Part shown: one piece after another, positions 45,656 to 54,304 of the stretch
Numbering within the stretch: the stretch's first letter is position 1
How the letters are laid out: every line of letters begins with the position of its first letter
NCBI GenBank assembly: GCA_041398785.1
Contig: JAWKUA010000020.1
Location: 93,310 to 157,309, forward strand
DNA: 64,000 nucleotides
Source of the DNA: Planctomycetaceae bacterium
Lineage (GTDB): Bacteria; Planctomycetota; Planctomycetia; Planctomycetales; Planctomycetaceae
Direction of reading: 5' to 3'
The notes under the pieces: model-generated
What the model was told of the DNA's origin: nothing
Databases searched by the model: none
The model's input: only the letters and a program-made list of their open reading frames with translations
Position numbers and translations under genes: made by a program

Positions 45656-46615
45656 CTACGAGCGGCCTGTCGGTCCCCAATGATCGCGATTGAATTGTTC
45701 CGACTGCCCGCGGGCAATCGTGAGCACGTTCCAGTTATCTCCGGCGTGAACTCGCGCCAATTGGACAATCTGGCCGGCGTGGTAGCAGGTGTGTCCGAGC
45801 GACCGCTGTATTGCCAGAGAAACGGAATGCGGTTCGCCGCGAATCACGACGGTCTTGTGCAGATCTTCCGGCGTCAAACCGTTCAGTGAATCCAGCAGGA
45901 CGGTCCAGCCGCGATTCCAGTAAGACAACAGCTCCGCGCGGTCGCGAAAGGAATCGACAAATTCGTCGTCACGATTGCGGTCAGGCTTTTCACCGTCGCT
46001 GGTCAGGAAGTCGGTCCATCGGGAAATCAGATTTCCGGCAACGTGCTTCATGATGACGGCAATCGAATTCGTGTTGTCGTCGACAGCGATGTGCAGATGC
46101 TGATCGGAGGTCTGTTCCACGGCTCGTTCCGCAAGACGCCTGTTGGCTTTGAATGTGTCGACGGTTGCGAGAAGGAACGACCGCTCAGTGTCCGGTGGTG
46201 ATTGTTCGAACACAGCGGTCATGTCGGCCCAAAGTCCCGGAGCGACGTCGTGAGCACCGGTCGCGGCTACCTTCTGCAAAGCGTCGTTCAGTCGTGTGGA
46301 TTCCAGGCGAGCAACCACGGCAGCGGAAACCGCGACAGATCGACTCATGCCGCCACCGCAGGTCACCAGTGTCCGGACGCCGGCCGATACAAAGTTGGCT
46401 GTGATCTCGACGGCTGCCCGCAGCAGAGCAGGCGAATTTCCGGTGCCGTCGATCAGCGGCAGGCGGCAGTGAATGATGTCGTGCGGCCACGTCGCCGGAG
46501 TTTCGTCGATCGCCAGATCAATGGTGGCGGCGATTTCGTGCCGCAGCGTGTCCGCCTTGCTTCGCACGTCAGCCGCATTACCGATCCACAGCAAACTGGG
46601 GATGACTTCTCTCAT
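45656..46615 (-). CDS. Fusion of a dual-specificity-phosphatase-like domain to a DUF1572 (DinB-like) domain
   Basis: 319 residues from the ATG at 46615; an upstream in-frame start at 46666 is less likely. The N-terminal part (about 1-145) follows the dual-specificity phosphatase pattern: VIPSLLWIGNAADV, HCRLPLIDGTGNS (general-acid Asp candidate) and the P-loop CGGGMSR (CX5R, Cys about 86). The usual His before the Cys is Thr. The C-terminal part (about 155-319) is DUF1572 of the DinB superfamily: NSIAVIMKHVAGNLISRW, RNRDDEFVDS and GHTCYHAGQIVQLAR with metal-ligand-like His residues. DinB-fold proteins are often metal- and thiol-dependent transferases. The combined role is unknown. Confidence 0.75.
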   Translation of the reverse strand: MREVIPSLLWIGNAADVRSKADTLRHEIAATIDLAIDETPATWPHDIIHCRLPLIDGTGNSPALLRAAVEITANFVSAGVRTLVTCGGGMSRSVAVSAAVVARLESTRLNDALQKVAATGAHDVAPGLWADMTAVFEQSPPDTERSFLLATVDTFKANRRLAERAVEQTSDQHLHIAVDDNTNSIAVIMKHVAGNLISRWTDFLTSDGEKPDRNRDDEFVDSFRDRAELLSYWNRGWTVLLDSLNGLTPEDLHKTVVIRGEPHSVSLAIQRSLGHTCYHAGQIVQLARVHAGDNWNVLTIARGQSEQFNRDHWGPTGRS

Positions 46616-46767
46616 GGTCCGCTGATGATAATCTTGTGTCGAGCTGTGTCGAACCGTACGCTGCATCCCGTAATACGAATGGACTCGACATCGACGCTTG
46701 CGACACGGTCATACAGCGGTTAAGGCTTACAGCGGTTCAGGAAACACATCCGGTCAGGTGCAGGCGA

Positions 46768-47565
46768 ATGAAGATTACTGCGGCGTGCCCATCCTGTGAA
46801 AAAACGCTGTCCGTCGGGGCAGAGCACGCCGGCAAGAAGATCCGCTGCCCGGCATGCAAAAGCGTTGTTCAATTGCCGCAGGTTGCTCGACCTGCGGCCG
46901 CCGTGTCCAGGGCTGGGTCAGCGACGACCGGCGGCGAACGGCGTTCATCGCGAGTGGCGTCCGGTGCGAACACAGGCGGACAATCGGCGAAACCGCGGCG
47001 TCCTCGAACCGCGGGCAGACCGGCGACGGACGGGAAACGTCGTCCTCGCCAGGCCGCCGCCATCACGCCCGACAATATCTGGAATCAGCCGCTGTCCAGC
47101 TACTCGTCCCCGGCAATTCCGGAGGAAGAGTATGAAGCCTACGGGATTGAAAATCGTCCGCGGCGCAGAGGTCCGGGAGGACGGTTGGTCGGCGACGACT
47201 GGGAGCCTGATCCGCCGGAAGAGACCTATGCGCCGGTGCTGATTTTCTGTCTGTTGTTCGGCGTGATCGGGATCGTCGGTGGTGTGTTGACGTTTTCGGT
47301 GCCCGACGCGGGACGGATCCTGAGCTTCATATCCCTGATACCGCTGGCACTTGCCAGCGCGTTTCAGCACTGGCGCATCATCGGCAATGCGTATGAAGAA
47401 AGTACGCTGTGCGGTTTTCTGTGCTGGGCATTCGGGCCGTATTTTCTGTACTACCTGGTGACTCGATGGGACGAAAACAGGAAACCCTTCCTGAAGTCGC
47501 TTGTGTGTGAAATGTCGCTCATCGCCCCGACCGTAGGCGTGGTCGTGACCGGCGGGTTTGGATAA
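46768..47565 (+). CDS. Zinc-ribbon membrane protein of unknown function
   Basis: 265 residues from the ATG at 46768. A zinc ribbon at the N-terminus has Cys7-X2-Cys10 and Cys27-X2-Cys30 (CPSCEKTLSV, then IRCPACKSVV). About 35-150 is basic and low-complexity. Three hydrophobic segments follow: VLIFCLLFGVIGIVGGVLTF, the stretch around ISLIPLALASAF, and LCGFLCWAFGPYFLYYLV, with a hydrophobic end. Such cytoplasmic ribbon plus membrane domain proteins are frequent in planctomycetes and uncharacterised. Divergent from the phosphatase fusion gene, with 152 bp between the starts. Confidence 0.78.
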   Translation: MKITAACPSCEKTLSVGAEHAGKKIRCPACKSVVQLPQVARPAAAVSRAGSATTGGERRSSRVASGANTGGQSAKPRRPRTAGRPATDGKRRPRQAAAITPDNIWNQPLSSYSSPAIPEEEYEAYGIENRPRRRGPGGRLVGDDWEPDPPEETYAPVLIFCLLFGVIGIVGGVLTFSVPDAGRILSFISLIPLALASAFQHWRIIGNAYEESTLCGFLCWAFGPYFLYYLVTRWDENRKPFLKSLVCEMSLIAPTVGVVVTGGFG

Positions 47566-47787
47566 CGCGGCGAGTGCGCGAAACGCACGGACGGCCATCT
47601 GGTTGCGCGCTACCGGTCTGTCAGGCGTGAATCGATGAATGCAGGTGTGGCACGGATGGCCGGGAGTGAGAGGATCCCGCTGAGCTGCCTGTGCCAAAGG
47701 GTGCCCGACGCGGCAGCGGCACGGCAGGATCCTCGCCCTCCCGATGAAACTGCTCGTGGGATCCATCAAGACTCGGCTGACGAATGA

Positions 47788-50784
47788 CTACTCCGCGCCC
47801 GGAATCCTGCGTGCATTCGGATCGCCGGGCGGACGATCCAGAACCAGCAGCGCGAACAGGTCGGCGATTTCCTGCGGCGTGAGTTGTTTTTCCAGACCTT
47901 CAGGCATCAGTGACAATTCGCTGCGAAACTGTTCTTCGACCTTTGAACGCGGAATTGTCTCCTGCTTGTCTCCCTGAACTTTCAGCACGATGCGCTGATC
48001 GTTGTCTTCCACGGGCAGGCCATTGATGACCTTACCGTCCGTCGTGACTACCGTGACCGCCTGGTAGGCGGCTCCGATCACCAGGCTGGGGTCGAACACA
48101 TTGGACAGCAACTGGTCGTACGATGATCGGCCGTTGCGAGTAATGTCGGGACCAACTTCGGCGCCTTCGCCGTACATCTTGTGGCACTGACCACACACCT
48201 TCTTGAAGACCGCCTGCCCGGCAACGGGATCGCCTTTCGTCTGATGCAGCAGGCGATCCATCTGCCTGACAAAGCGATCTCGATCGGGATCGCGTTCGGT
48301 GCGGACGGTGCCCCAGTGTTTCTTCAGCAGGCCGGACAGCGTCTCATCGTTCAGACTCAGCAGCTTCCGCGCCTGATTGGCGTTCAGAGTCTCCGGCGGA
48401 AGGTCGCCGGCGGCGATCGAGTTCATCAGAGCCAGTCCCCAGTCGGTGCGACCGGTCAGCGTTTCGATGGCGACGGGACGAACGTTTTCCGGCAGTGACG
48501 CCAGTTGGTTCAGAATCAACGCCGCAATTTCGGGCGAATCGAAGTCACCGATCACCTGCAGCAGTTGACGCTGCTCGTCGGCTGCTGTGCCTTCCGACTG
48601 CAGCAACTCGCGGGCAAGCTGCAGCACGGAATCGGAGTTCCCCGCCACGAGTGCTCTCATCATGCGAACCCGGTTGTCACCGGTTCGTTCCCGCACGATT
48701 TTGGCGGCGACTTCGAGTCCTGATTCCAGGCCAAGTGATGCGGTGAACTCCGCGACATCGACCGACAGGACATCGGGAGGATTTGAATTCAGCAGAGGTT
48801 GCAAGACAGCGGAGGTCGCTTCGAAGATGCGGAGTCCGTTCTGCAGTGACAATTCGCCGTCCTGAACTCGCTGCGAAATCAGTCGAAGAGATTCCGGTGC
48901 CGTCGCATCTTTGAGCTTCCGGTCGTCGCGACGCTGATCAAACAACAGGTTGATGAGCTCCGACGTATGCTTCGTGTCCGGAGACTCGGAAGCCAGCAGT
49001 CGGTCGATGACTCGCGGCATGACGTGACTGACCTGAGCCTGCCGTTCTTCCGACAACCCGCCATAAGCCGCGATGAATTCCGTCGCGTTGTCTTCCAGAA
49101 GCGGATGCAGATTCTGCCACACGATGCTGGGAATGATGCGGTCATCGCCGGACGCCGACAGCACGTCAATCAGCGTTGGCATCGTCGGCAGGCCATCAAG
49201 CTTCGGTGCCGCGATGGCCACCTGCACACGAACCCGCGGACTGTCGTCGAACCGCAGTTCGTGGATGTTCGCCACAAGTGCTTCGTCTGTAACTCGCTGA
49301 TTTCCGGCGATTCGCACACCCCACGCTCGCAGATTATCGTCGGCCAGTTCCAGCACCGCGGCCAGAAACTCGTTCCGCAGCGGTCCGGCGCCGGCAAGCG
49401 ACCACAGCGCGTGCATGCGGGTCCTGAGCGTCTCCGAATCACTCAGCACCAGACCTTCCAGCAACGGCACGTCTTCGGGCGACGCTCGTTCGGAGAAGAT
49501 CCGCTGAGCGATATCGCGGAAGTAGACGTTCGGACTGCGCAGGCGTTCAACAAGCTGAGCACTTGATTCCGATGCAACGTCGAACGCGGGCGCTCGCGGC
49601 GTGTCCTGGTAGCGAATACGGTAGAGCCGGCCCTTCAGTCGATCGATTCCTTCGGGGTCACGATTTGCATCCTGATAGCAGTGATAACGGTCGTACCAGT
49701 CCAGCACATACAGGCAGCCGTCCGGGCCGGTCTTCTGCACGACAGGCATAAACCATGCGTCGTTCGCAGACAGAAAGTCGGGGGCAGGCTTCGCGAAGTA
49801 CGTGGCTCCGCGATCTTCCAGCACGTCAACGTTGACGCAGTTTCCGTGGATGTTGCCCATGTACAGCCGGTCGCGATATTCGGCCGGATACGCATCGCTG
49901 TCGAAGTAGTGAATGCCGCAGTACGCCGCTTTCTGATGCTTGTGGTCGACGATGGATTCCAGCTTCCAGGTATGCGGCGGATACGGGCCGCCCTGGCGAT
50001 GGTAGTAGCCGGTTTCGGTCAGATGCCACAGATGATCGATCACGCAGGCGCTCAGGAAGGCGTCGCCGACGGGGTTCCAGGCGACTCCCCACGGATTGCT
50101 GGTCCCCTCGGCGAACAGTTCAAACCTGCGAGTTCTCGGATCGATGCGAAACAGTGCGCAGGTAAAGTCGAACGTCTCGTCCTGCGTTTTCACAACGCTG
50201 CGATTAAAGACGCCGTTCAGGCCGTAAAGCCAGCCGTCCGGTCCCCACGTCAGAGAATTCGGCAACTCGTGAGTATCAAAACGTCCGAAGCCGGTGACAA
50301 CGACTTCGCTGGTGTCGGCCTTCAGGTCTCCGTCGGTGTCTCGCATGAACAGGATGTCAGGAGCGTTCGCTACCCAGACACCGCCGTGGCCGACGGCGAT
50401 GCCCGACGGGATGTTCAGCCCCTCGGCAAACACGGTGAACCTGTCAGCGACGCCATCGTGATCGGTGTCTTCCAGGACCTTGATCCGGTCGCGTCCGGGG
50501 CCGGGTGAGCGGCGCGGGTATTCGAGACTTTCCGTGATCCAGATCCGGCCCTGTTCGTCGAAAGTCATCGCCACCGGATTCACGATGTCCGGTTCCGACG
50601 CGACAAGTTCAACGGAGAACCCTTCCGGCACGGTCATTTTGGCGATGGCCTGCTGCGGCGTCAGAGCGGGACCGGGCGGCACGTCCTGAGCATGCGGAAT
50701 CACCTGGTCGCGTTCCTGAGCAGCGGCGAACGATGCCGAAAGAACTGCGATGACGAAGGAAACGGACAGATCTCGAATGTTCAT
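47788..50784 (-). CDS. PVC-type haem-binding secreted protein with dehydrogenase-like propeller and HEAT repeats
   Basis: 998 residues from the ATG at 50784, preceded by AGGA, with a signal peptide (about 1-23, SASFAAAQE). The N-terminal part (about 35-430) is a membrane-bound dehydrogenase/GDH-like propeller: PEGFSVELVASEPDIVNP, ITESLEYP, DTDHDGVADRFTVFAEGLN and GPDGWLYG. HEAT-like repeats (about 450-820) precede a cytochrome c domain with CGQCH (about 864-868), GPDITRNGRSSYDQLL, and a C-terminal section TDGKVINGLPVED. This is a standard planctomycete architecture, thought to oxidise sugars or other organics in the periplasm. Substrate unknown. Confidence 0.92.
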   Translation of the reverse strand: MNIRDLSVSFVIAVLSASFAAAQERDQVIPHAQDVPPGPALTPQQAIAKMTVPEGFSVELVASEPDIVNPVAMTFDEQGRIWITESLEYPRRSPGPGRDRIKVLEDTDHDGVADRFTVFAEGLNIPSGIAVGHGGVWVANAPDILFMRDTDGDLKADTSEVVVTGFGRFDTHELPNSLTWGPDGWLYGLNGVFNRSVVKTQDETFDFTCALFRIDPRTRRFELFAEGTSNPWGVAWNPVGDAFLSACVIDHLWHLTETGYYHRQGGPYPPHTWKLESIVDHKHQKAAYCGIHYFDSDAYPAEYRDRLYMGNIHGNCVNVDVLEDRGATYFAKPAPDFLSANDAWFMPVVQKTGPDGCLYVLDWYDRYHCYQDANRDPEGIDRLKGRLYRIRYQDTPRAPAFDVASESSAQLVERLRSPNVYFRDIAQRIFSERASPEDVPLLEGLVLSDSETLRTRMHALWSLAGAGPLRNEFLAAVLELADDNLRAWGVRIAGNQRVTDEALVANIHELRFDDSPRVRVQVAIAAPKLDGLPTMPTLIDVLSASGDDRIIPSIVWQNLHPLLEDNATEFIAAYGGLSEERQAQVSHVMPRVIDRLLASESPDTKHTSELINLLFDQRRDDRKLKDATAPESLRLISQRVQDGELSLQNGLRIFEATSAVLQPLLNSNPPDVLSVDVAEFTASLGLESGLEVAAKIVRERTGDNRVRMMRALVAGNSDSVLQLARELLQSEGTAADEQRQLLQVIGDFDSPEIAALILNQLASLPENVRPVAIETLTGRTDWGLALMNSIAAGDLPPETLNANQARKLLSLNDETLSGLLKKHWGTVRTERDPDRDRFVRQMDRLLHQTKGDPVAGQAVFKKVCGQCHKMYGEGAEVGPDITRNGRSSYDQLLSNVFDPSLVIGAAYQAVTVVTTDGKVINGLPVEDNDQRIVLKVQGDKQETIPRSKVEEQFRSELSLMPEGLEKQLTPQEIADLFALLVLDRPPGDPNARRIPGAE

Positions 50785-51276
50785 CACAGGTCTTCCTGGT
50801 TCGTGCCTTTTTCGAATCACGGGACGCCGTCGTTCAGCCGACTCACAGCGTTCTGCCCGGCCGAGTTTCTCTGGTGGTTTTTGATCGCTGCACGGCTGTT
50901 CCCGCCGCGCGACGGCAGTTCCGGCGGCGACACATTCAGGCGGCGGCGATCGCGCGACGTGTGAATCGTGAATCCGCACAGACGGAAGTTCAAGCCACCG
51001 GTCATCGAGGCAGTCTGGGGCGACTGTGCCGCGCAGATGGAAACAATCAATTGACGGGATTGAATTGCCGATTCTGAAGAAGTCGCGGAGTCCTGCGCTT
51101 CGACGCGTTCGCGCGGATTCTGCCGGACCGTTCCTGAAGAGGCTGCCGGCGTTCGTTGCTGCAGCTTCTCACTCTGTTCGCCGCGTGTCATTGATATGGG
51201 CGACGGAATGCAAACGGCAACGGTTTTCGATTTCGGCGGAGTGGCACTTCCGCGTTGCTGTATGAAGGTAGATGTC
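50785..51276. other. Divergent intergenic region, 492 bp, no gene seen
   Basis: It lies between the haem protein gene (minus) and the SLBB-like gene (plus), so it must contain two promoters. I see no supported small gene, RNA or strong hairpin. In-frame extensions of both neighbours into this region lack signal-peptide logic and were rejected. Confidence 0.4.
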
Positions 51277-53208
51277 ATGAATCGGCAGACCGTCCTTTCC
51301 GGGCTGATCGTCGCGATGCTCCTGCCGATCGGGCTCGCGCCGTCCGCGGTGGCTCAGAACGTGCGTTACACGATTGGCGGCGACGCCGATCAGCCCGATT
51401 CGTACAGCTACGCCGCGGGGCAGCCGGTCCATTTGCGGGATCTGGTGCAAAGCAGCGGAACTCAACTGTTTGAAGGCAGTGCGGTCATCCTGCGAGATTC
51501 ACCGCCGCGACCGATCGGCAGCGAGTTTATCAGAGAAGGCCAGGCCGATGCCGGCAGCCTGCTGGCCCCCGGCGACATAGTCCTGCTGCATCGAGCGGCA
51601 CCGACCGATGCCGGCGGCAACGTCGTGCTAGTGACAGATGACCTGCCGCTGGTGCTTCAGTTTGACGGCCGAACAGAACTGCTCGAACGGCTGCTGGAGG
51701 GACTTCAGACGACGATTCCTCCCGACGCCGCGATTCCCGCGATCCGTACGGAACAGGGACGTCCGGTTTCGCTGCGGTTGATGCCGTCGGATTCCGTTCG
51801 CCACGGTGACGTGTTGTTGCTGGCTTCCGTCGTAACGGTGTCGGGACAGCGAATTTCGGAAATCTTTAACGGACAGCAGCCAACGTGGCAGCGCGGACCG
51901 CAGACGGGGCCGGCAGTTCACATCGGACATCCGTCGGTCGAGCTTCGTGAAACAACGATCGTCCCGGAAGCACTGGACACGCAGCGTCCGCTGACGTTTC
52001 CGACGGGACTGAATTCGGCGCCGCCGATGACAACGGCTTCGCTGCAGACAACATCCGACGCCGGCGACACCGCGTCCATCACCACTGGTGGAGGACTGTT
52101 GATTCCGGGAATGGCAGGCGGTGCTGCACAGCCGTCGGCTCCCTCCGTGTCGGCGAACGCCGGCGCGATGTCGGCGAACGACGAGTTCACTTCCACCGCG
52201 TCCAAAGCTGACACGGCTGAAAGCGCCGCCCTGACCGCAGCGCTCAACGACGCCTTCCCGAAAGCAGCTTCTGACAGCAATTCCGCGTTCTGGAACCTGG
52301 TGTTTATTGCCGGGCTGGTGATGTCACTGGGCCTGGTGGTGTCCGGGTGGCTGAAGAGTCGCGCGGAGCACGAACAGCGAGCCGAACGGGATTCAAAACT
52401 CAGCCGGTTCGTCAGCCCGAAGACGGCCATCGATCGTGACCAGACCGGTCACAACGAAGCCAGTGACGAACTTGCCGAAGACTCTTCTTCGCTGCTGCAG
52501 TACATGCAGACCTCCGCTGCCGAATCCGTCATGCCGAAGCTTCAAACGCGTGAAGAAGCACCCGCCGCCGACATCGAAGACGCGGCGACCATCAGTCAGG
52601 ATCAGATCGCCTCGGAAGCCACCGCGCCGCCACGAGCACTTGTGGGCGACGTTGAGTGGTTTGGAGGCGAATGGATATCTTCGGCCGCACCCTCCGGGAT
52701 TGCGTCGGATTCGTGTCCGACGGATGAACGGGACGAAACGCGTGCTGAAATGGTCGCCTGTGATTCGACGGACGAGATCCGACGCCGTCCGGCAATGATG
52801 GACTCGGCCGTGATGAAATCGGCAGCGATGGACCCGGCAGCGATGGACGAAATCAGTGACACGTCTGAAACGATCGATGCACTGGAAGCGATGATTCAGA
52901 ACCGCCTGCCGATCAATCTTCAGGTAGCGGACCTGCCGCTGAGGATTGCCCTGTTCGGACGCCCCGCCGGGCCGCGCCGGCTGCGGATTGACGCGGCACA
53001 CCAGGGAGTGCCGGCTCCGCATATGAACACGGCCGGCCGGAATGCCAATCGTCCGGCACAGCAGGCAACTGCCGCGGGATCATCTGTTTCCGCCGCATCG
53101 TCGTCTGCGACCAAACCGATGATGTCCGGTGAAACCATCGCGCCTTCCGCATCGCCCAGCCATCTGGATCGCGCACTGAACTCACTTCAGGAACCGACGG
53201 AATCATGA
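51277..53208 (+). CDS. SLBB-like single-pass membrane protein, partner of the actin-fold gene
   Basis: 643 residues from the ATG at 51277; an ATG at 51262 is an alternative. A signal peptide (about 1-28, ending AVAQ) precedes an SLBB-like beta-grasp region (about 30-110). That region has RYTIGGDADQPDSYSY, HLRDLVQSSG and LLAPGDIVLLHR. A second similar unit may follow at about 120-205. A Ser/Ala/Thr-rich linker leads to one membrane helix at about 336-360 (FWNLVFIAGLVMSLGLVVSG). The C-terminal 280 residues would be cytoplasmic, acidic, with Met-Ala motifs (AVMKSAAMDPAAMDE). Its last codons overlap the actin-fold gene by 4 bp. SLBB domains occur in polysaccharide exporters; the link is inference. 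Confidence 0.68.
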   Translation: MNRQTVLSGLIVAMLLPIGLAPSAVAQNVRYTIGGDADQPDSYSYAAGQPVHLRDLVQSSGTQLFEGSAVILRDSPPRPIGSEFIREGQADAGSLLAPGDIVLLHRAAPTDAGGNVVLVTDDLPLVLQFDGRTELLERLLEGLQTTIPPDAAIPAIRTEQGRPVSLRLMPSDSVRHGDVLLLASVVTVSGQRISEIFNGQQPTWQRGPQTGPAVHIGHPSVELRETTIVPEALDTQRPLTFPTGLNSAPPMTTASLQTTSDAGDTASITTGGGLLIPGMAGGAAQPSAPSVSANAGAMSANDEFTSTASKADTAESAALTAALNDAFPKAASDSNSAFWNLVFIAGLVMSLGLVVSGWLKSRAEHEQRAERDSKLSRFVSPKTAIDRDQTGHNEASDELAEDSSSLLQYMQTSAAESVMPKLQTREEAPAADIEDAATISQDQIASEATAPPRALVGDVEWFGGEWISSAAPSGIASDSCPTDERDETRAEMVACDSTDEIRRRPAMMDSAVMKSAAMDPAAMDEISDTSETIDALEAMIQNRLPINLQVADLPLRIALFGRPAGPRRLRIDAAHQGVPAPHMNTAGRNANRPAQQATAAGSSVSAASSSATKPMMSGETIAPSASPSHLDRALNSLQEPTES

Positions 53209-54245
53209 TTACAGCAATGGATTTCGGCTGCCACGCCATTCGTTCCGCCTATCGCGACCCGCGGACTCCCGACCGGATCACGATGTTCTGTGAGCGTACC
53301 GAATACGCGGAGCTGCCGAACACGGAACCGTTCCGCAATGCGTTGGAAGCGGCCCACACGCCGTATGCCGAGTGTGAGGACAGTCTGGTGATTTTTGGCA
53401 ATCGAGCGGCCGACGTCAGTTGGCTGAGCCGGCGTCCGCGCGCAGCGATCTTCAGCGACGGATGCGTGCCGTCCGATGACGCTCCCGCACGGCAGATGCT
53501 GAACATCCTGGTGAACTGCATGCTTCCCGTGCAGCGCGACAATCGCCGGATCTGCGTCTTTACGGTCCCCGGTTCCGAACACCGAATGCGCAACGAACAG
53601 TTTCTGGCGCGGTTGATTCTGATGAACGGCTACGTTCCCATGAGCGTCCGCCCGACGCAGGCGGCGCTGCTGGCTGCCGGCAGCGAAACGGCGTTCTCCG
53701 GAATCACAATCGTTATGGGAGCGGAAACGACACATATCAGCATCGCTCGCCAGGGAGTCGAACTGGTGTCGTCCGTGATCTCCGCCGGCGCGGAATGGGT
53801 CGACATGGAGATGGCTCGGCAGTTCAAACTGCAGATCTGGGACGATTCCGGTGTCTGCTATCTTGATCCGGAAGCCGTGCGACAGTGGAAGCTGGAGTCG
53901 GATGTCCATCTGCGCAATGCCGTCGGTGAACGGGAAAAGATGTTCTCGCGACTGTACGGCGTGCTGCTTGACCGAGTCGCCCGTTCAATCCACAAGCTGC
54001 TGAACGATACTCGCGTGAAGAGCGACTTCGGTGATCAGCGGCTGCCCGTCCTGTGCGCGGGAGGCGCGACAAAAACGGCGGGATTCGCCAGCGCGCTGAC
54101 TGAGCGTCTGGTCGATCACGACATCGCTCCCCGCATTCAGTTTGTGCGAAACGCGGATGATGAAACAACCGCCGTCCTGCGCGGGCTGCTGATTCACGGC
54201 GAACTGGAAGCCAAGCGGGAGACCTCCGCGGAACACGCCGCCTGA
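53205..54245 (+). CDS. Divergent actin/MreB-fold (ASKHA) protein
   Basis: 346 residues. The subdomain motifs line up with MreB in order. Phosphate 1 is AMDFGCHAIRSAY (about 4-16). A VFTVPG strand, then SVRPTQAALLAAG, matches the MreB VPSG ... EEPMAAAIGAG region. Phosphate 2 is ITIVMGAETTHISIARQG, but with Met in place of the usual Asp of DIGGGT. Then ISAGAEWVDMEMARQF mirrors the MreB GGDEFD helix. The adenosine motif is VLCAGGATKTAGF. So the fold is well supported, and ATP hydrolysis less so. FtsA, PilM and Hsp70-like alternatives cannot be excluded. Coupled by ATGA to the membrane protein gene. Confidence 0.68.
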   Translation: MITAMDFGCHAIRSAYRDPRTPDRITMFCERTEYAELPNTEPFRNALEAAHTPYAECEDSLVIFGNRAADVSWLSRRPRAAIFSDGCVPSDDAPARQMLNILVNCMLPVQRDNRRICVFTVPGSEHRMRNEQFLARLILMNGYVPMSVRPTQAALLAAGSETAFSGITIVMGAETTHISIARQGVELVSSVISAGAEWVDMEMARQFKLQIWDDSGVCYLDPEAVRQWKLESDVHLRNAVGEREKMFSRLYGVLLDRVARSIHKLLNDTRVKSDFGDQRLPVLCAGGATKTAGFASALTERLVDHDIAPRIQFVRNADDETTAVLRGLLIHGELEAKRETSAEHAA

Positions 54246-54304
54246 AGGACAGGCTGGTACAAATAGAGTCGGGGTGAGCCGCGTGCCGACGCATCCCGGC
54301 AGCG

